Shown here one piece after another: positions 31,887 to 43,735 of a stretch of 64,000 nucleotides of DNA. The DNA is from Poa pratensis (lineage: Eukaryota > Streptophyta > Magnoliopsida > Poales > Poaceae), in NCBI GenBank assembly GCA_947311845.1, contig CAMZMU010000027.1:45882758-45946757 (forward strand). Reading direction: 5' to 3'. Position 1 is the first letter of the stretch; each line of letters begins with the position of its first letter. The notes under the pieces were generated by a model. It saw only the letters and a program-made list of their open reading frames with translations. It was not told the origin of the DNA and made no database searches. The translations under genes and the position numbers were made by a program.

Positions 31887-32236
31887 ACGGGAACACGACA
31901 TCGGAAACACGGGAACACGGCATCAGAAACACGGTAACACGGGAACACGGCATCGGAAACATGGGAACACGGGAACACGACGTCGGAAACACGGGAACAC
32001 AGCATCGGAAACACGGTAACACGGGAACACGTCATCGGAAACACGGGAACACGCCATCAGAAACACGGAACACAACATCGGAAACACGGAAACACGGGAA
32101 CACGACATCGGAAACACGGAATACGCCATCGGAAACACGGAACACGGGAACACGAAATCGGAAACACGGGACACAGCATCGGAAACACGGAAGCACGGGA
32201 ACACGGCATCGGAAACACGAGAACACGGCATCGGAA

Positions 32237-32430
32237 ACTACACACACCTTCAATTAATTATACACTTTCGTGAACAACTGTGAAATTATGTACCACACTT
32301 AATTTATGTTTCTATAATGATGGTCACTGGAATTTACCGCTTTGAAACAATTGACCTAAATATATTTAACTTAAGGCGACCCTACAGTTTTGATTCGGCA
32401 CCTGCGCCAATGGCGCAACGGATCATCTAG
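32237..32430 (+). mobile_element. Helitron 3' terminus
   Basis: Ends with the palindrome TGCGCCAATGGCGCA (32403-32417; 6-bp stem, 3-nt loop), 9 nt, then CTAG (32427-32430) followed by T. This is the diagnostic Helitron 3' end (hairpin, short spacer, CTRR, insertion before T). The element lies to the left of 32430. Its 5' TC end was not found, so its extent is unknown; the array and gene-like fragments may be inside it. Confidence 0.65.
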
Positions 32431-33563
32431 TAATGGATAAATAATTAGCAGTAGAATCTAGATATTTTTGTATCAAATATCTAAGGGTCTAGTGATAGAT
32501 GCAGCTAATGACCCTACCTTACTTCGGCAAACCATTACATGAAAAAAGCATATTCCTACATGCATCCGTTGAAAGCATTGTGAGTCATGGTAAGATAATT
32601 TGACGTCCGATCTATTTTACATCTAAACAAATACATGAGTCCACCCCAGTTGTTTGTACTTGTATTTTGAATGTTGATGCTCTGTTTGACCTACCACCTG
32701 GTTTAACATGAACTAACAACACACAATCTTGAATAACATGCAAGGGTATTGTTACAACACACAATATTGAATACTGTAACATGCAAGGGTGTATTACTAC
32801 AAAATTGAAGTGGTTACATATTTGTGCCGGTGCACGAAAGCAAAGTTTAAGCATGATTGGCTTAGTTGATGTGCCCAACATAAAAAAAGCTCGTTCAACA
32901 AGAAGAAAAAGCAGACTAGATAATTTTCTAACAAAGCACACATCTGAATTTTCAATTTTATACGTAGTGAAGCAAATTCATCCACCGACGACCAATTGCA
33001 CTACTTAACAGAAATACCTCCAGTAACCATAACCAAATTGCACTACAGAACAGAAATACCTCGTAATATCTCGCTGCTCCTACCCGAGCATGGAATCCAT
33101 CTCTGCCCATCCTTTTGCTTCAGGCAGTCAACTGGGAGATGAGTATAAAACAAAAGATTTGAACACAATGCCATATCGTGAGGTTTTTTTTAGCTCTTTG
33201 GTTACCACCGGAAACAGCAAAATTGGTTTTGCGGGGAAAACTTGGAGATTGTTCATCAAATTTTAGGCAAGGCCTGGCAGTAGAATCCAAATTAACTGAC
33301 AGTAGTATCCAGTACAATATCCCCATTATACCATAAACTGGATGCATGCTACTTCAAATCCTTTCATAATAAAAGCATGGTTCAGAGCTGTAGCCCAATT
33401 CTACTACCGACCATGATTCCATCAAGGGGACAACTGTAGCAATATAATTTCATAACCAAAATCCAAACACGATAAACAAACAACAGTGCATAGTGATAGA
33501 ATTAACAATGGCTGGAGACGGGTTCCAACTTCCAAGCACGGGTTCTTCTCGAAACTGCACATA
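32431..33563. other. Spacer between Helitron end and mariner-like element
   Basis: AT-rich and non-coding as far as I can see. It holds a small tandem duplication at about 32717-32795, where CAACACACAAT and AACATGCAAGGGT recur. Confidence 0.5.
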
Positions 33564-33565
33564 TA

Positions 33566-33618
33566 CTCCCTACGTCCGGAAATATCTGTCGCGGGATGGA
33601 ATTTTTTTTGAACTTTGG
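33566..33618. repeat. Left terminal inverted repeat of mariner-like element
   Basis: CTCCCTACGTCCGGAAATAT followed by CTGTCGCGGGATGG and a T run. Matches the complement of 59165-59219. Confidence 0.75.
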
Positions 33619-33619
33619 T

Positions 33620-34190
33620 ATGTTTTACACATCAGTCCTCCAAATTTGAAATTCGTTGCCATCCCGTCCCCGTCTTCCTCCTTTCCGTCCCCGACCTCTG
33701 CCATCCCCATCCTCCGCCCTCGTTCGGCTGTCCCCATCCTCCGCCCTCCGCCCTCTTCCGTCCGTCCCCGTCCTCCGCCCTCCCGGCCCCGTCCTCCGCC
33801 CTCGTACGAGCTCGAGGACGCGCTGGAGAGGATTTTGGAGAGCGCCCGCATCGGAGCTCGACCTCGTCGGACTCCTAGCTTGCGGGAGCGCCTCCCCGTT
33901 CCTCCTAGCTCGCGGGCTGCGACTCCCAGGACTCTTCCGATTCGCACGCCGGTCTCTGTCCAGCCGGCCTACTTGTCACGCTCCCTCCGGCCGCGCGGCT
34001 CCGCCGAGAAAGGCAGCCATCTGCAGCTCCCTCCGCCGCTGCTTGTTGAACTGCAGCCACCCCTGCTTCCCTGCCTGCTTCCGTGCTGCAGCGAGCAAGG
34101 ACTTGCTTCCCTGCTTGCTTCCACCCCTGCCAAGAGCCTCAAGCTGTTGATCTGAACAAAATTTGGGCTGCTGATCTGATTCAAATTACA
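33620..34190. other. GC-rich, Pro/Arg low-complexity stretch in mariner-like element
   Basis: Runs of CCGTCCCC and CATCCTCCGCCCT repeats open several frames (for example 33493-34155) of Pro/Ser/Arg composition. They have no recognisable domain and are treated as non-coding. Such GC-rich 5' regions could be promoter DNA or captured sequence. Confidence 0.4.
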
Positions 34191-34850
34191 AATGTCAGGC
34201 TACATTTTCAAATTGAAGAAAATGAACCTGGAACGCTGCTGAATCTGGGTCGCTGCTGAACCTGCAGAACCTGCAATAGTGCACATCCTGATGAATTGTT
34301 TGCAAATTCAGTAGACTGCGGCTGCTGTTTGGAAGTCCCTGATGCAGTCAAATTGGCCTGTAACTCTGCATGTAAATAAACAGTCAATGAAAACTGCAGT
34401 CATATGGTTAGATTACAGGTTTTGCTTTGCATCTGTAGTTACTCTTGTTACTGAATACTGCAAATAATTCTACAACTGGTGTTTATAGAGTCATATGGGT
34501 AAATTAGCCTGTACTTTTTCAAAAATAAACTAAAGCCAAAGCAGAGATGAAAGGCATGTATGATATGCATCTAGTCCACTAATGTGTCTAGTTTATGTTT
34601 AGGACTGATGAAAAATCCTTTATCAGCAAATACTCAAGTTAAAATTATAGGCAGTGGAGCAAAAGCAACTCATAGCAACAACAGCAACAATGGTTCAGCT
34701 CAGTAGCACAAACATTAGTACTTGTCCTCTGTATGGAACAATCATGAATTAGTATGGTTCAGTGACAGCATCTACTCACTGTATTTAGACTAGGTTTCTT
34801 CTCTGAAATAATCAGGAGCAGAGAAGGACATATCCTGCCTGATGACAAGC

Positions 34851-36195
34851 TGCTCATTGCAAGCTTGTTGAACACAACTGTTCGTATAGTTGAGAGAATT
34901 TGGCAGTAAGCAAATAAACAACTTGAAGAAGGCCTTGAAGTGGATGTCTCTAGCAAAAAGAAGGGTAGAAGTGGTCGTAACTCGTAAGAGGAAAAACTTA
35001 GAACTGTCGAGGATAGCGACTGTCCCACTCAACAAGAGGAAGACAATTCGAGCTCTATCAAGGTCTTTGGGTATTTGCCCCTCAACCTTACACGGAAGGG
35101 TCAAGTTGGGCGAGGTGGTTTGGCACACTAACACCATGAAACCGGTGATGTCAGAAACTAACAAGATTGATAGATTAAAGTTTGGTGTATCTATTGTCGA
35201 TCCGACCAGGCTTATTTTCCAGAAGATGGATAAAATGGTCCACCTCGATGAGAAGTGGTTCGATATGACAAAGGTGAAGAACACATACTACCTTCTACCT
35301 GATGAGCCTAGACCCTTGCGCACCATGCGGAACAAGCAAAGCATCGGAAAAGTGATGTTTCTAGCAGCTGTGGCGAGGCCGAGATATGTTGATGATGGGA
35401 AGTAACATTCGATGGAAAAATTAGTATTTGGCCCTTTGTCACTGAGACTCCGGCAAAGAAAAAGAGTCGACATAGAGCGAAGGGACACTTGAGCTGAAAT
35501 CAATGAAAGTTACTCGAGATATCATGAGAGAATATCTCTACGACAAACTGATTCCGGCTATACAAGAAGTGTGGCCAGATGAAGATGAAGGGAGCACCAT
35601 ATTCATTCAGCAAGACAATGCAAGACCTCATGTCCTGCCTGATGACCAGGGTTTTGCCCATGTTGTACAGCAGACTGATCTAGATATTAGATTGATGCAG
35701 CAACCACGTAATAGCACGGACATGAACGTTCTCGACTTGAGCCTCCTCCGATCTCTTCAATCGCACACGGATACTAGAGCACCTAAAGATATCCCAGAAT
35801 TGATAGAGGGTGTGGAGCAAGAATTTCAGAACTATGATGTCGACAAGCTGAATTGAAGCTTTCTAACATTGCAGTCATGTATGCTCGAGGTCATGAAGAA
35901 AAAGGGAGGAAATGACTACGAGCCCCCTCACATGAATAAGGACCAAATGCTGCCGGAAGAAAGGCACGGCCTCGCTCTACCTATCCCAGCTGAACTATTT
36001 GCTCAAACAATTGCCCTTATAGAAGCAGCTCCCCCCCCCCCAAGCCTCCAAGCAAAGAAAAGAAACGAACAGCAGCAGTACCATCCAAGGAGAGAAAAGG
36101 AAAGAAGACCAACAACACCAACCAACCAGAGAAAGGGAAAGAAGTGCAGCAGCATGCTCCTCCAAGCAGCAGCACACACCAAACAAAGAAAATAA
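34851..36195 (+). pseudogene. Mariner-like transposase (DD39D type), broken
   Basis: Frame pieces give the full plant mariner order. The N-terminal helix-turn-helix region is ASLLNTTVRIVERIW then RIATVPLNKRKTIRALSRSL (34860-35070). The catalytic core has VHLDEKWFDM (first Asp at 35247-35249), a YYLLPDEPRPLRTMRNKQ block, FIQQDNARPH (second Asp, about 35610) and MNVLDLSLL (third Asp, about 35730). The end is Lys/Pro-rich. Stops at 34907 and 35402, and frameshifts near 35400 and 35490, make it inactive. A working copy would cut and paste the element at TA sites. The upstream TIR and downstream right TIR fit one element, now split by the LARD at 36696. Confidence 0.85.
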
Positions 36196-36690
36196 GAGCA
36201 TTAACCAAAGATACACTACAACTATGTGCCTATCATCTGTGTACTCCATCTGTTGATAACCTATACATTCAGTATATGCAGTATGTACTCCTGAATATGT
36301 GCCTATCAACTGTGTACTCCATCTGTTGATAACCTATACATTCAGTATATGCAGTATATGGAGTAGATGTGGTTGATAGTGTATTTTTCTGTTGATAGCC
36401 TATACTGCAACTCCATTTGTGTATCCTATACCACTCACCACAATATTGCACACATAACTACTGATAAGAATCCTATCCTATTGGTATAAAACAACACTGG
36501 ATAGAGGGAAATTTGACAACTCGAAGGGCATTTCGTTTCACTGTTAACTTATCATTGTTCTCACTCAGCAATTTGACAACATCGTGACACTACAACATGA
36601 ATTAAATGATACTCCTTCAGGTCTAGAGAGCAAACAGACAATACAATTAATCAAATCAAGCAATTTGCAAATTTGCAATGCAAACATTGA
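36196..36690. other. 3' part of mariner-like element before the LARD
   Basis: AT-rich, non-coding. Contains a 73-bp tandem duplication, 36224-36296 and 36297-36358, with TGTGTACTCCATCTGTTGAT in both. Confidence 0.6.
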
Positions 36691-36695
36691 TCTCT

Positions 36696-38226
36696 TGATA
36701 ACCCACAAGTATAGGGGATCACAACAGTCTTCGAGGGAAGTAAAACCCAAATTTATTGATTCGACACAAGGGGAGATAAAGAATACTTATAAGCCTTAAC
36801 AGCGGAGTTGTCAATTCAGCTGCACCTGGAAAAGCACTAGTAACAAGGGTGATGTGAAAGCAGCAGTAATATGAGAGCAATAGTAAAATGTAACACAGCA
36901 GCAGTAGCAGTAACACAGAGGCAATGGCACCAGAAAATAGTTGATACTACTTCTAATGGCATATAGGACCGAATGAGTATTTGATGATGACAGATGGACC
37001 GAGTTCCCAGCTATCTACACTAGTGGTAACTCTCCAATAACAAGTGTTGGGTGAACAAATTGCAGTTGGGCAATTGATAGAATTAAAATAGCATTAAGAC
37101 AGAACATCTAGTCTATTAATTATACGTAGGCATGTTTTCCATATATAGTCATACGTGCTCGCAATGAGAAACCTGCACAACATCTTTTGTCCTACCAGCC
37201 CGTTTGCAGCGGGGCCTCAAGGGAATCTACGGTAATCAAGGTACTCCTTTTAATAGAGCATCGGAGCAAAGCATTAACACTTAGTGAAAACATGTGATCC
37301 TCATATCTAAACCATCCCCTCCAGTTATCCCAGTTGCTGTCACTCTGGGGCCTCGGGTTCCGGACAGAGACATGTGCAAACAACTTGTAGATACAATCTA
37401 AGCAATAATTATAGAGCTTAAATCTAAGAACATGCCACTCGTGCACTAGTGACAAGCATTAAACACAACAAGACTGCAACAACAATAACTTCACAAACTT
37501 TAATAGATAGACTGATCATAATGTAACAATTCATCGGATCCCAACAAACACAACACCGATTACATCAGATGGATCTCAATCATGTAAGGCAGCTCATGAG
37601 ATCATTGTATTGAAATACATGGAAGAGAGTACCAACTAGCTACAGCTAGAACCCGTAGTCCTTGGGGAACTACTCACGGAGCATGATGGAGGCGGTGGCG
37701 TCGATGGAGAAGGCTCCGAGGGTCAATCCCCGTCCCGGCAAGGTGCCGGAATAGGACCTTCTGACCCCCGAAACTAGGTTTCGATGGCGGCGGTGCTGCG
37801 GAACTCTTTCTGAAATATGATTGATTGTTTTAGGGTTTTCGAGGCAGGAGGATTATATAGGCGAAAGGGCGGCGCGAGGGGTGGCCGAGTCGGCCTCACC
37901 ACGTCACGGCGCCGCCCCCCTCCAGGCCGCGCGACGGCATGGTGAGGAGGCTGTGGGCCTCCCCCAGGCTTGCCCTTCTGGCTCCGTGTACGTGTCGGGA
38001 AAATAGGAGGCTGGGCTTTTGTTTCGTCCAATTCCGAGAATATTTCTAGAACAGCTTTTCTGGAATACAAAAACAGCAGAAAACAGGAACTGGCACTGTG
38101 GCATCTCGTTAATAGGTTAGTCCCAGAAAATGTATAATAGTGATATATAATGCATATAAAATATGTGACATTGATATAAAACAAGCATGAAACATTAGAA
38201 TTTATAGATACGTTTGAGACGTATCA
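36696..38226 (-). repeat. 3' LTR of LARD
   Basis: 1,531 bp, TGATAACCCACAAG to GACGTATCA in plus coordinates. It contains TATATA in minus context (GCCTATATAATCC, at 37854-37859), a plausible promoter. Aligns with 57038-58573 throughout. Confidence 0.92.
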
Positions 38227-40022
38227 AGCATCCCCAAGCTTAGTTCCTACTCGTCCTCGAGTAGGTAAACGATAAAAACAAAATAATTTCTGAAGTGACA
38301 TGCTACCAACATAAACTTGATCTAATAATGATGTAAGGCATGTGAGCTGAGATCAAATCATTCAAAGCAAATGTCTATAATTGATATTAAATAAGAGATA
38401 ATCAAGCAAGTTAGCTAAACAAGCTAAAAGTTTTCATGAATGATTGCTTTAAAGACATGAAGCCGTACAAGGTTCATTAAAGATGTTTTAAGGATCCAAT
38501 GTTGGAGTTCTATCCTTCAATTCCAAGCATCAAGTAAATTTTCACAACATAGAGTACGGATCCTATCAAGTAAAAATAAACATGAACGTCATGAATCAAC
38601 TATTTCGAAGCCTACTCAACCGGTGAGCGCAAGCATTTGGTATTGGTACCAGGATGTTATGGCTAAGAGAACATTAATGGGGTTTGGAAGACCAATGGAA
38701 GAAAGTCTCACAAAGCTATAAGTGATCATTAGACAAGAGGAAGTCTTATAATCGAAACTATGTAAGGAGTAGTGATTGACATGCAACGGATGCACATAGA
38801 GCTATATGTGTATGAAAGCTCTCCAATGGAACTAGTGGGGGTGCATCCGACTTGGTTGCTCATGAAGACCTAGAGCACTTTTGAGGTAGCTCATCATTGG
38901 AATATACAACCCAAGTTCTATAGTGTAAATTCCCCACATAGTTATACTAGTAAAATATGAAAACTCTCTCACATGGAGTATAGGTGCTAAACATGAGCAC
39001 AAATGATGACTATGAATACTGCAGGTGCTGAAACATGAGCACAAGTGTGGATAAAGGATAGTAATGTTGCCCCCTTTTTCTTTATTTTTTTTTTCTTTTT
39101 CACTTTTTATATTTTTTTTTCTTTTTCTGTTTCTCTTTTCGATGGCCTCCATGGCTCTTTTCACTTTTAGGGGCAACATTCTAATATGACAACACACTTT
39201 TTAGTACAAATAACTCATAATGAACAAAACATGATGTATGAAACTGTATGCCTCTAGCAGTGTAGCAGGAGGTGCAATGATCTAGCGTAACATGGGTAAA
39301 CCACACATCAGTTGTATAGAATCATGCAAAGCAATATATAAATAATAAATGACAACAATTCATGTAATGTAAGATGGAAGTTGCATGAAAATATATCTCG
39401 AACAGCTATGGAAATGCTGTGGTAGGTATGGTGGCTGTTTTGAAGAGGATGTATGGCTTATGTGTAGGAGAACAAGAGAAAGTCCTCCCACGGGTTTAGA
39501 TGTACTGGCGAAGTATGCACAACTCTCAATGTGAGCAGAAGGCAATGCACAGCACCGAATAGGCTAGCAAATTTGGATGGTGGAAGTGCCAAAAACCGTA
39601 GCTTAACATTAGTCAAAAAGAACTCACAAGATTATTGCAAACAACTTGCATGTTCAACATTAAGAGCATGATTAAAATTCACTCCAAGAAGGGCCGTTCA
39701 CGGCGGCACAAGTACCCATTAGGTCCCTCGACCTTCAGCACAACTCAGTTATTATGAATTACCTTTAGACATGCAAAGCTATCAAGTCCAACTACACCTT
39801 CAACAATTTTAGTAGAGTTTGTAGTACGGTACAAGCTTAAAGACAATAATCCACTAATGATTTTAACTTAATTAACCAGCAAGCTTTACATCTATTACTT
39901 ATTACCTCAAAACAATTGCAAAGAATCAGGTTATCAAAGTTCAATGATCTACGAGATTATGCAAATTTTCATTATACCACTACCACATGCAACATTTTCT
40001 GAACCAACGCATCAACAAAGCA
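38227..40022. other. LARD internal region, non-coding
   Basis: No gene. AT-rich with a strong pyrimidine tract at about 39062-39143 (CTTTTT-type runs). Resumes after the nested Gypsy element at 54398. Confidence 0.75.
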
Positions 40023-41112
40023 TGTCGGGGGGCTACCCCCGGGTAGGGTCAAGGCTTGGCATAAGATGAGTTTAAAGATATGCCGAGGTACGGAAAGGGC
40101 CAACCTGCTTGGGCCTGGAGTGTCCGAGCTTCATCTTGACCTGGAGAATATAAAGGCCGACCTGTCTTGGCCCAGAGGGGTCCGAGGTATCTCGTTGGCA
40201 TGGGCCGAGGTTCATCATCCGAGCTGTGATCAGCCGACCTAACTACCACGGTGCTATGATTTGTATGGTGAGTGCCGGAGAAGCTATTTGAAGGAAGTAA
40301 TGTCTGACCTGGTCGAAGCTTAAGTACAAGACCCGAGGTAAGGAGCGGGAGCAAGACCCGAGCTAACCAAGGCAGGAGGCCGTAGGTCGGGCAGGAGCCA
40401 ATGCTCCTGTCACTTCCCGCCTGACACGGGAGCGTCTGTCACAGAGCCTGGCAGAGGCGTGCCCCGGGTTCGGCGGGGCTGCACGTCTCTGACCGCTGAC
40501 CACGCGAGATCCGGGAAAAAGGCTACGAGGTAGCTCAGCCAGGCTACGTCCTGTCTCAGTCAGAGTGGACATCCTAGCTCTACTGTGGTGATGCAGGGGA
40601 TGGGCAGGCCATGTCCTATCCCTGGCAGGAGTACGATGATGACCAAAGCAGAGGCATGGCTATAGTGTTCAGCGAGGGGCACAACGGTAACTCGGCTGGC
40701 CTATATAGTAGGCTGCAACCCCTCCTGCGTGAGGGACGACGAACAAGGGAGACACCTCGGAGTCAAGGACAGGAAGCTCGGAGTCCTTTCTTCCCCCTTG
40801 TAGCTTCATCTTCTACCTCAAGTTCTCACCATTGTATCATCATACAGCTCGAGGAGCACTTGTACGTGTCACCAAGAGATATACACCAAGTAGGATAGTG
40901 CTGCAGTAGGGGTGTTACCTCCCAAGAGGGCCCCGAAGCAGGGTACATCGTGGTGTGCTTTGTGTTCTTGGTTTCTTGGTTTCTCGTTCGTGTTCTTGCG
41001 TGTTCTTGCGTGTGCACTTCTTGAGTGCATAAACCCTCCCCGGATTCCCCCAACGACCATTCGGCCCCATCTTAGCCATACCTATGGCATCTGCCGTGAT
41101 CCCACCACGACA
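40023..41112 (+). repeat. 5' LTR of Gypsy element 2
   Basis: 1,090 bp from TGTCGGGGGGCTACCCCC to CCACCACGACA. TATATA at 40702-40707 in GGCCTATATAGTAGG is a likely TATA box, with transcription starting about 30 bp later. The primer binding site follows at once. Confidence 0.93.
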
Positions 41113-41132
41113 GTTGGCGCCCACCGTGGGGC
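41113..41132 (+). other. Primer binding site of Gypsy element 2
   Basis: GTTGGCGCCCACCGTGGGGC, identical to that of element 1, immediately after the LTR's terminal CA. Confidence 0.88.
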
Positions 41133-41280
41133 AGATTGAGGCGTTGGAGGGAGTTTACATCCGGACGGGCTCAGGCGAGCGTGTTCTTTCCGGGCTTATC
41201 GCCAAGATCGGTGAGTTCACCTTCGTCAGCGACAATGCGGGGTGTTTCGCCGGCAAGCCCTTCCCCGAGCATGGCTTCAC

Positions 41281-42224
41281 CATGATGCTTGGCAGCTTCG
41301 TCACCTATGTTGCTGTCGAGGTTGTTCGCGAGTACCCGGAGCAGGTGCTCGTGGACGACGAAACTCCTCTCCTTGCGGCTCTAGGTCGGCGTATCACTCG
41401 CCCCGAGAGCTGCGTGGAGGTGATGATGACCGGTCCGGTTGATGCCGCTGGCAAAGGAGATGCCAGCACAATCCAAGCCGGCCGAGGTTGCTAAGGTGAG
41501 ATCTGCAAAGCCCAGGCTAGAGAAAGAGTTGCCTGGTACCCCCGGGTGCAGGGCCGAGGTGCGACCCTAGTAGAGATAACGGAGACACTGGCAGACCCAG
41601 TAATCCAGGAGTGGATGTAGTAGTGACTGTGGCCGACCTAGAGGCAAAGCGTGTCCTGTTGCAAAGGAGGCTGTAGCAATGATGACAGCTAGAGATGAGT
41701 TCAATAGAGATATGCGTGAGTACAATGCAGCGAATGGCTTCACCCCGGTAGCAGTTGATACAAATAGGGGAGCCGAGGTGCGGCAGAGAGGCAAGGGGCT
41801 CAATGATGAGATAAACAGGGAGGCTCGACCTACCACCTCGGCTAGGAGTGAGAGTCGCGTGTCGACTGGAAGGCCGGTATATAGTTCCCCTGCTAAGAAC
41901 CTCAGAGCTGCCGAGGCAGGCAGGGCCGAGCTATCCGGGTTGACTGGAGATGCATGGCGTGCGCAGCAGAAGCGAGTCAATGAATTAGTGTATGTAGCTA
42001 ACCAGCAGAATGAGGCTCTCCGCAGAGCATATGCCGGGGCTGGTGATTCACAGATGGTTTATTCAGCTAGGCCAGTTAGTCAGGTGTCCAAGGGGCAAGC
42101 CTCGTCTCCACTCGTCGGAGGAGCCGATCGAGCCCGGAGTGTCACCTCGGGTCAGAACAAGCAGCAGCTGCAGATGTATGATCCGGTGTTAGCAGCAAAA
42201 GAAGGTGGGCCAGGGCAATGCTAG
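41281..42224 (+). pseudogene. Gag N-terminal region of Gypsy element 2
   Basis: Frames 41084-41494 (useful part from MMLGSFVTYVAVEVV) and 41679-42224 (MMTARDEFNRDMREYNAANG) cover the variable N-terminal Gag extension. It is charged, with a Ser/Arg-rich stretch and a possible helix at NELVYVANQQNEALRRAYAG. Stops separate the two frames near 41494-41680. The ATG at 41084 lies in the LTR before the primer site and is unlikely to be used. Confidence 0.5.
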
Positions 42225-43735
42225 CCGAGCTAAGGGAAACCCCGGCCAGGTAATGCAAGCCGAGCTAAGGGTAACTCCGGTCAGGGAAATCAGAATGGCG
42301 GGCAAGCAGCGTCGGCTGGCCGAGGTAAACCACCTCCGCCCCCGAGGTATCAGCAACAACCCCGGCCGCAGGCAATATCAGCGAGAGCCGGAGTATGTTC
42401 AGCAACCTCAGAATGTCGGTCAAGGCGATGACCGATACGATGATGGAGACTCGGCCATGGCGCGAGCCGGATACCACAGAGTGGATGGGGCGTTGGGACC
42501 TCGGATAGGAGCTCGGATGTTAGCTCCGGCGATGTTCGTAACAAGCTGGATAGAATCTACTTGTCCGAGCAGTTGGAGGAGGAAGGCCCTCCTGGTCCGG
42601 CGTGTTTCGGACCTCGGATCATGAAGGAGCCACCACCGCCAGTATCTCAGTTCCAGTTAGGTCGGAACACCAAGCCATACAACGGGAGCACCAAGCCGCA
42701 AGATTGGCTGACAGATTATGTATCCTCGGTGCACATAGCGGGGGGCAATCGCCGATGGGCGGTCCGGTATCTCCCGCACATGTTGGAAGGTCCAGCTCGG
42801 ATCTGGCTGAATAATTTGCCGGAGTATAGTATCAACTCCTGGATAGACTTGGAGCTGGCGTTTAACAGCAACTTTGCTAGTACATACAAGAGGCCAAACC
42901 GACCTCAGCTCCTGGCAGCATGTAAGCAAGATGATCATGAAACTGACCGAGAATTCTTAACTCGGTGGAGCAATGTTCGGAATTCCTGTGAAGGAGTTGT
43001 AGAGGCACAGGCCATTTCCTGGTTTGCAGATGGTTGCGACATGGCAGCATGCTGTGGCAGAGGCTCCAAAGAGATATGCCGAAATCCCTAGCAGAGACAA
43101 TCCGGATTGCAGATTCTTATGCTCTGGGTGATCCGATGCAGCCAGCAGCAGAGGCAGTGGCACGTAACAGAAGGAGGGAGCCAATAAACAACCGGCTCGG
43201 ACCAAGGTGTAATGACCGCCAAGAGTTCGGACACAAGAGGAGGGAGCCGGACTACCATACACCTCGAACCAAGTTGCAGCGGTGAACCCGGATCAGCCCG
43301 GAGCTGGAGGTGTCCAGAGGCCGAAAATCAATGGTCCGGCATTTAGTCCGAACCCGGAGCCACCCTTGACTTATGAATCATGTAGATGGTCCTTGCCGTT
43401 ACCATACGACCGACCCGCAAGCCAGCCAACCATTCAACCCGGCAGTGCAGCTGGAACCGCAGAATCAGAAAGAAGGGGCGAAGGCCGGAGGAAACAGAGG
43501 AGGACCACCTCAGAGATTTCAGCCGAGGCCCACCCGAATCTGTCCGGAGCAAATGTTACCCCGATAACCACTGCACCTCCTCCGAGGCCTGCAGCAGCAA
43601 GACCCGTGAATGTTGTGAATGTCCGAGGTAATAACAACAAAATGGTGCCGGACCAAGTCAGCAGTATGAATACCCCGGAAATGACTATAGAGAGGCTCAT
43701 GCGAGCTATGTGGTCTTTGTGACCGAGCCAACTGA
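42205..43735 (+). pseudogene. Gag of Gypsy element 2, frameshifted
   Basis: The core lies in frame 42561-43091: QDWLTDYVSSVHIAGGNRRW, YLPHMLEGPARIWLNNLPEY, SINSWIDLELAFNSNFASTY and FLTRWSNVRNSCEGV, the retrotransposon Gag signature. Flanking pieces are an N-terminal Gly/Arg/Gln-rich frame (42205-42624) and a C-terminal basic region (43034-43285). Another frame (43373-43567) has a cysteine/histidine knuckle-like HVDGPCRYHTTDP. At least three frameshifts (near 42560, 43035 and 43280) break it. It would form the particle that packages element RNA. Confidence 0.8.

Larger units (their letters stand above)
28546..32236. repeat. Composite minisatellite, right block (3.7 kb)
   Basis: Continuation of the array at 12003-16233 beyond the Gypsy element, with the same words and blocks. 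Compared with the left block it has many more one-base losses in G runs (CACGGAACAC, CATCGAAACAC), so frames break more often. It contains two non-repeat spacers (30770-30878 and 31779-31886) and ends at GGAAACTACACACACC. Long ORFs on either strand here are artefacts of the stop-free repeat. Confidence 0.92.

Noticed and set aside
28428..32257. ORFs of 601 and 623 codons in the right array block and their minus-strand counterparts
   Set aside because: Same artefact as in the left block.
33493..34155. 220-codon Pro/Ser/Arg-rich plus ORF
   Set aside because: It starts outside the mariner-like element, crosses its TIR, and consists of CCGTCCCC-type low complexity.
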